A stretch of DNA of 64,000 nt from an uncultured Mollicutes bacterium (GTDB lineage Bacteria; Bacillota_I; Bacilli_A; Acholeplasmatales; Anaeroplasmataceae): positions 1 through 64,000 of the forward strand of contig CAMELE010000009.1 of the NCBI GenBank assembly GCA_945923475.1, given 5' to 3'. Both the position numbers and the translations under genes were made by a program. How positions within the stretch are numbered: the first letter of the stretch is position 1; every line of letters starts with the position of its first letter. Under the pieces are notes generated by a model. That model was not told where the DNA came from and searched no databases. It saw only the letters and a program-made list of their open reading frames with translations. Positions 60,130 through 64,000 of the stretch are shown in pieces.

Positions 60130-62796
60130 ATGGCAAAAAAAGATAGTATTAAAGTTAAACTTGATATGTTTCAAAAAGAAACCTTCCAATATGAAAGATT
60201 AGAGGATGTTCTTGGAGATCGCTTTGGACGCTATTCAAAGGCAATCATTCAAGAAAGAGCTATCCCCGATGTAAGAGATGGTTTAAAGCCAGTTCAACGT
60301 CGTATATTATACGCAATGAACCATATGAAAATTACATCAACAAGTCAATATAAAAAATCAGCTCGTATATGTGGTGAGGTAATGGGTAAATATCACCCAC
60401 ATGGTGACTTATCTATCTATGAAGCAATGGTTCGTATGAGCCAAACCTGGCGTATGTCAGTTCCTTTAATTGATATGCAAGGTAACAATGGCTCAATTGA
60501 TGGCGATGGTCCAGCTGCCATGCGTTATACAGAATCAAGATTATCAAAAAATGCTGATTACTTATTACAGGATATTGATAAGAATACAGTAGTATTTATG
60601 GATAACTTTGATGGAGAAGAAAAAGAACCAACTGTCCTTCCGGCTAAATTCCCTAATTTACTTGTAAATGGAGCTGTTGGTATTTCCTCAGGTTATGCAA
60701 CATATATTCCAACTCATAACCTTGCAGAGACTATTGATGCAACTATATATAAAATTGATCATCCAAATATGGATATTAATGAACTTCTTGAGATTATGCC
60801 AGGTCCAGACTTTCCTACTGGGGGTATTGCAGAAGGAATCAATGGAATCAAGGAGGCATTTTTAACAGGTGCTGGTACAGTTGTTGTTAAATCAAAGATA
60901 ATATTTGAGGATTTTGGTGATAATCAACGTCGTATTGTTGTTACAGAAATTCCATTTGATACAAATAAGCAAAAAACTGTAGAAAGAATTGATCAGTTAA
61001 GAATTGATCGTAAGGTTGATGGTATAGCTGAGGTTCGTGATGAATCTGACCGTCAAGGCTTAAGAATTGCGATTGATCTTAAAAAAGGTGCAAATGAAAC
61101 TGCTATTTTAAATTACTTATACAAAAATACAGACCTACAGGTAAATATTAAATATAATATGGTTGTCATTAGAAACCAACGACCTGAGCGTTTAGGAGTA
61201 TTACAAATTTTAGATGCATATATAGAGCATCAAAAGGATGTTATAACTAATCGAACAAATTATTTACTTCAAAAGGCAACTGACCGTTTACATATTGTAC
61301 TAGGTTTAATCAAAATGGTTTCGATTTTAGATGAGGTTATTAAGACCATTAGAGCATCATCTAATAAGGCAGAATCAAAAGAAAATTTAATGAAAAAATT
61401 TGATTTCTCTGAACGTCAGGCAGAAGCTATTGTAACAATGCAATTATATCGTTTATCTAATACAGATGTAACGGCATTACATGAAGAAAAGGCTACATTA
61501 GAAGCAAACATAGCCTTATACAATGAAATCCTAGGATCTGATAAAAAGCTGTTAAAGGTAATTAAGAATGAGCTTGTTGAGATGAAAAAGAATATCGTTA
61601 CTCCTCGTAGAACCGAAATTCGAGCTGAAGTATCTGACCTATCTATTGATGAACAGGATTTAATCCAAAAGGAGCAGGTACACTTTGTTGCATCAAAAGA
61701 TGGCTATCTAAAGCGTGTAACAATGAAAAATTACAATCTTTCAAAGCTTAACACCCTTAAAGAAAAAGATACTATTATTTTTGAGGGGGATGTTCTTACA
61801 ACAGATACTATGCTTGGCTTTACCAATCTAGGTAATTATGTCTTTATTCCTATTTTTAAGGTTGATGAATGTAAAATGAAGGATATTGGAGTATACATCA
61901 ATAATATTGCTCAAATATCCCCAGTTGAAAAGTTGATCAAAGTTTTCATAATTGATAAATTCGACTCAAATAGGACATTACTTTTAACCACAAGGAATGG
62001 CTTAATTAAACAAACTGTTTTATCCGATTTTATTGTTTCTAGATATTCAAAGGCTGTACGAGCAATGAAGCTAGGTCAGGGTGATGAATTAGTATCAGTT
62101 GATTTAATAACAAATCCACTTGAAATAATTACTGTTACAAATGGCTGTGATGTATTACGCTTTAGAGCATCAGATGTTTCATTATATGGAACTGCAGCTG
62201 GTGGAATCAAGGCTATTGCTTTAAAACCAAAGGATTATGTTGTTCAGGCATTCTATGCTAATAAAAATGATGATTTATTAGTTTTAACAAATAGAGGCTA
62301 CATTAAACGACAAAAAATTGATGAATTGACCTTATCTAAGCGTGCTAGAAGCGGTCAAGCTGTAATTAAGAAGATTAAGTCTAATCCTCATTTAGCTGTT
62401 AGTGCAGCTAAACTTACTGCAAATCAATATAAGGAAAATGTTGATTTAACAGTTATTTATAATAATGGAATAGACGTACTTAAGGTTTTTGATATTAAAT
62501 ATACTCAAACAGATGCTGGTACAAATATTTTAGCTGATGGACTAGGTGAACCAATAGGAATGATGATTAGTCAGCCAAAGAATCCAGATATTGCCCCATC
62601 AGATGATTATTTAATTGAAAAGGATAATAATATTGATTTCTTTAGCTTTGAAAATATGGAAGAAAAGCCTATAAAGGCTTCAAAATCTAAGAGTATTGAA
62701 GATGAATTAGATGAAATACTTAAGAATGAATCAAAAGCTAAGGATGAAGGCAATATAAAGTTTGAAAAAATTTCATTATTTGATGATGAAGAATAA
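60130..62796 (+). CDS. parC: DNA topoisomerase IV subunit A
   Basis: ParC (888 aa) cuts and rejoins DNA in topoisomerase IV. The breakage-reunion domain shows RAIPDVRDGLKPVQRRIL, the quinolone region YHPHGDLSIYEAM and the catalytic Tyr133 in AMRYTESRL. The C-terminal beta-pinwheel blades follow, for example VRAMKLGQGDELVSV and LVLTNRGYIKR, and the protein ends in an acidic tail. At the Ser80-equivalent position Leu94 is found (GDLSIYE), while the Glu84 equivalent is kept. It follows parE by 11 nt with GGAGGG. A terminator follows. Confidence 0.95.
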   Translation: MAKKDSIKVKLDMFQKETFQYERLEDVLGDRFGRYSKAIIQERAIPDVRDGLKPVQRRILYAMNHMKITSTSQYKKSARICGEVMGKYHPHGDLSIYEAMVRMSQTWRMSVPLIDMQGNNGSIDGDGPAAMRYTESRLSKNADYLLQDIDKNTVVFMDNFDGEEKEPTVLPAKFPNLLVNGAVGISSGYATYIPTHNLAETIDATIYKIDHPNMDINELLEIMPGPDFPTGGIAEGINGIKEAFLTGAGTVVVKSKIIFEDFGDNQRRIVVTEIPFDTNKQKTVERIDQLRIDRKVDGIAEVRDESDRQGLRIAIDLKKGANETAILNYLYKNTDLQVNIKYNMVVIRNQRPERLGVLQILDAYIEHQKDVITNRTNYLLQKATDRLHIVLGLIKMVSILDEVIKTIRASSNKAESKENLMKKFDFSERQAEAIVTMQLYRLSNTDVTALHEEKATLEANIALYNEILGSDKKLLKVIKNELVEMKKNIVTPRRTEIRAEVSDLSIDEQDLIQKEQVHFVASKDGYLKRVTMKNYNLSKLNTLKEKDTIIFEGDVLTTDTMLGFTNLGNYVFIPIFKVDECKMKDIGVYINNIAQISPVEKLIKVFIIDKFDSNRTLLLTTRNGLIKQTVLSDFIVSRYSKAVRAMKLGQGDELVSVDLITNPLEIITVTNGCDVLRFRASDVSLYGTAAGGIKAIALKPKDYVVQAFYANKNDDLLVLTNRGYIKRQKIDELTLSKRARSGQAVIKKIKSNPHLAVSAAKLTANQYKENVDLTVIYNNGIDVLKVFDIKYTQTDAGTNILADGLGEPIGMMISQPKNPDIAPSDDYLIEKDNNIDFFSFENMEEKPIKASKSKSIEDELDEILKNESKAKDEGNIKFEKISLFDDEE

Positions 62797-62804
62797 AGTA
62801 AAGT

Positions 62805-62834
62805 AAGGATACCAAAAAACGGTATCTTTTCTTT
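62805..62834 (+). terminator. Terminator of parEC
   Basis: AAGGATACC (62805-62813) pairs with GGTATCTTT (62821-62829, one G-U) around a 7-nt loop, followed by TCTTT. Confidence 0.75.
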
Positions 62835-62873
62835 ACGGATTAATTATGATAAAATTTTTATGGATGTGATACT

Positions 62874-63692
62874 ATGCGTATTGATTTACATAATCATTCA
62901 AAATATTCAGATGGTTTATATTCTGTTAAAAATTTAATTGAAATTGCCAAAAAGCAGAAGGTTGATGTATTGGCATTAACCGATCATGATAGTGTGTTTG
63001 GTGTTGATGAAGCATATGAAATCGGGGCACAATATGGAATTAAAGTGCTAAAAGGAATGGAATTATCTACATTTTATAAGGGAAATACTGTGCATATTGT
63101 AGCTTTATTTAAACATAATATTGTGCCAAAAGAGCTATACGATTTTTCACAAAATATAATCGATATAAGAAATAATAGATGTATAAAAATGATGGAAAAT
63201 ATTAGAAATATCTATAATGTAAAAACAGATATGGATTATTTATTTAAGGATGCAACTATTATTACAAGAGCTAATATGTATCAGTGTTTAATTCATTCAA
63301 ATCCTAATTTAACTCATGAAGAGGCTCATCAGATGGTTAGTGATAAATCACCAGCATATATTCCATCTACAAAACTAGATACAGTCTCTGGTTTAAAAAT
63401 GCTAAGGGAACTTGACTCGATAGCGATTTTAGCTCACCCAACACTTATCAAAAGAGATATTGTTGAGGAAATAATAAAGCTAGGATTTGATGGAATTGAA
63501 GCTAGATATCCTTTAAATAAAGAAAATGATTTTGAATACTTTGCAGACCTTGCAAAAAAATATAATATGTTTATTAGTGCGGGTTCAGATTTTCATGGTG
63601 ATGACAGGCATGCGATGATAGGTACTTCAGTATTAAATGAAGCGGAATTTAAAATAATTTTAAATAAGCTTGAATTAGGAGATGATTTTTAA
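62874..63692 (+). CDS. PHP-domain phosphoesterase
   Basis: This 272-residue cytoplasmic enzyme belongs to the PHP family with YciV/TrpH-like members. Metal ligands are in RIDLHNHSKYSDG (HxH), LALTDHDSVFGVDEA, VKGMELST-like LKGMELST, ILAHPTL and the C-terminal SAGSDFHGDDRH. It probably hydrolyses phosphoesters such as 3',5'-bisphosphates or RNA ends. GGATGTG precedes the ATG. Its TAA shares one base with the ATG of engB. Confidence 0.9.
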   Translation: MRIDLHNHSKYSDGLYSVKNLIEIAKKQKVDVLALTDHDSVFGVDEAYEIGAQYGIKVLKGMELSTFYKGNTVHIVALFKHNIVPKELYDFSQNIIDIRNNRCIKMMENIRNIYNVKTDMDYLFKDATIITRANMYQCLIHSNPNLTHEEAHQMVSDKSPAYIPSTKLDTVSGLKMLRELDSIAILAHPTLIKRDIVEEIIKLGFDGIEARYPLNKENDFEYFADLAKKYNMFISAGSDFHGDDRHAMIGTSVLNEAEFKIILNKLELGDDF

Positions 63693-64000
63693 TGAAAATT
63701 AAAAGTGCAGAATTTATAAAAAGTGGAACAAATATGTCCCATATGTTACAGGAAGGACATCCTGAATTTATGTTTTGTGGTCGCTCAAATGTAGGCAAGT
63801 CAAGCTTTATTAATGCACTTGTTAATCGTAAGGCACTAGCCAGAACATCCTCAAACCCAGGAAAGACACAAACGTTAAATCTGTTTTTAATAAATGATAG
63901 TATTATTTTTGTGGATGTCCCAGGTTATGGTTATGCGCGCGTTTCAAAATCTATACGGGAGACATTTGAGCCAATGATAAAATCATATATTACAAATAGA
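63692..64000 (+). CDS. engB: Ribosome-biogenesis GTPase EngB/YsxC, partial
   Basis: The gene begins here and runs past the window end, so only 103 residues are seen. G1 is FCGRSNVGKSSFINAL, G2 lies in SSNPGKTQTLNLF, and G3 is FVDVPGYGYARV, an unmistakable EngB set. The product helps assemble the 50S subunit. It is coupled to the PHP gene by a TAATG overlap. Confidence 0.93.
   Translation, partial: MKIKSAEFIKSGTNMSHMLQEGHPEFMFCGRSNVGKSSFINALVNRKALARTSSNPGKTQTLNLFLINDSIIFVDVPGYGYARVSKSIRETFEPMIKSYITNR

Overview
The window is about 64 kb of AT-rich bacterial chromosome using the standard bacterial code: TGG is the Trp codon and TGA is used as a stop, for example at 31715-31717 and 35426-35428. 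Gene content points to a low-GC, spore-forming anaerobe of the Bacillota (class Bacilli, probably Erysipelotrichales/Haloplasmatales-like or an uncultured gut order). Supporting genes are CotJ and CotY/Z-type spore coat proteins, YneF, PlsY, the DXP-pathway enzyme IspG, HPr and ParE/ParC. The exact lineage is inference. No rRNA, complete tRNA or CRISPR array is visible.

Layout. 1-11.7 kb holds housekeeping genes on the + strand: cardiolipin synthase, a nucleoid-associated protein, gltX, ruvA, ruvB, queA, a cyclophilin, tgt and an ABC-F ATPase. 11.7-17.1 kb carries ispG (- strand), rpmG, a metallo-beta-lactamase-fold hydrolase and a phospholipid cluster (flippase-like protein, pssA, psd, PAP2). 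17.1-18.4 kb is a decayed chimera of two IS3-type elements lying head to head. 18.4-36.3 kb is an accessory sugar locus. A divergent AraC-type regulator fused to a degenerate GH39 domain faces an operon encoding a CUT2 ABC transporter (ATPase, two permeases, binding lipoprotein), an esterase, a repeat lipoprotein, mannonate oxidoreductase and dehydratase, an Fe-S flavoenzyme, a GH3 glycosidase and a HAD phosphatase. 36.3-38.4 kb is an IS1182 fragment joined to a broken IS3-type element. 38.5-52.2 kb is mixed: DUF1836, a CotY/Z-like protein, HPr, a dipeptidase, trmB, ilvE, an orphan response regulator, a peptidase E-prephenate dehydratase fusion, pyrimidine-nucleoside phosphorylase and a D,D-carboxypeptidase. 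52.4-53.5 kb is an IS30-family element. 53.7-64 kb holds a TPR-GGDEF protein, cotJ genes, ferredoxin, yneF, plsY, parE, parC, a PHP phosphoesterase and the start of engB.

How the genes work together. The 18-36 kb locus looks like a self-contained uptake and degradation system for a uronate-containing or esterified glycoside. Two inverted cre-like boxes sit 52 bp apart in the divergent promoter region. Its transporter is unusual: the ATPase has an insertion of about 185 residues and the first permease an N-terminal extension of about 185 residues. Both are charged and helical, and they may be related to each other. A hairpin between the Shine-Dalgarno sequence and the ATPase start codon appears to set the translation spacing. 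The regulator appears to be read from a leaderless mRNA and carries a GH39-like domain that has lost its acid/base glutamate, which suggests a sugar sensor rather than an enzyme. This locus is the best candidate for a little-described system. Other notable points are the peptidase E-PheA fusion, a CotJA-CotJB fusion, an IS leader that can hide its own ribosome binding site, and leucine at the quinolone-determining Ser position of ParC.
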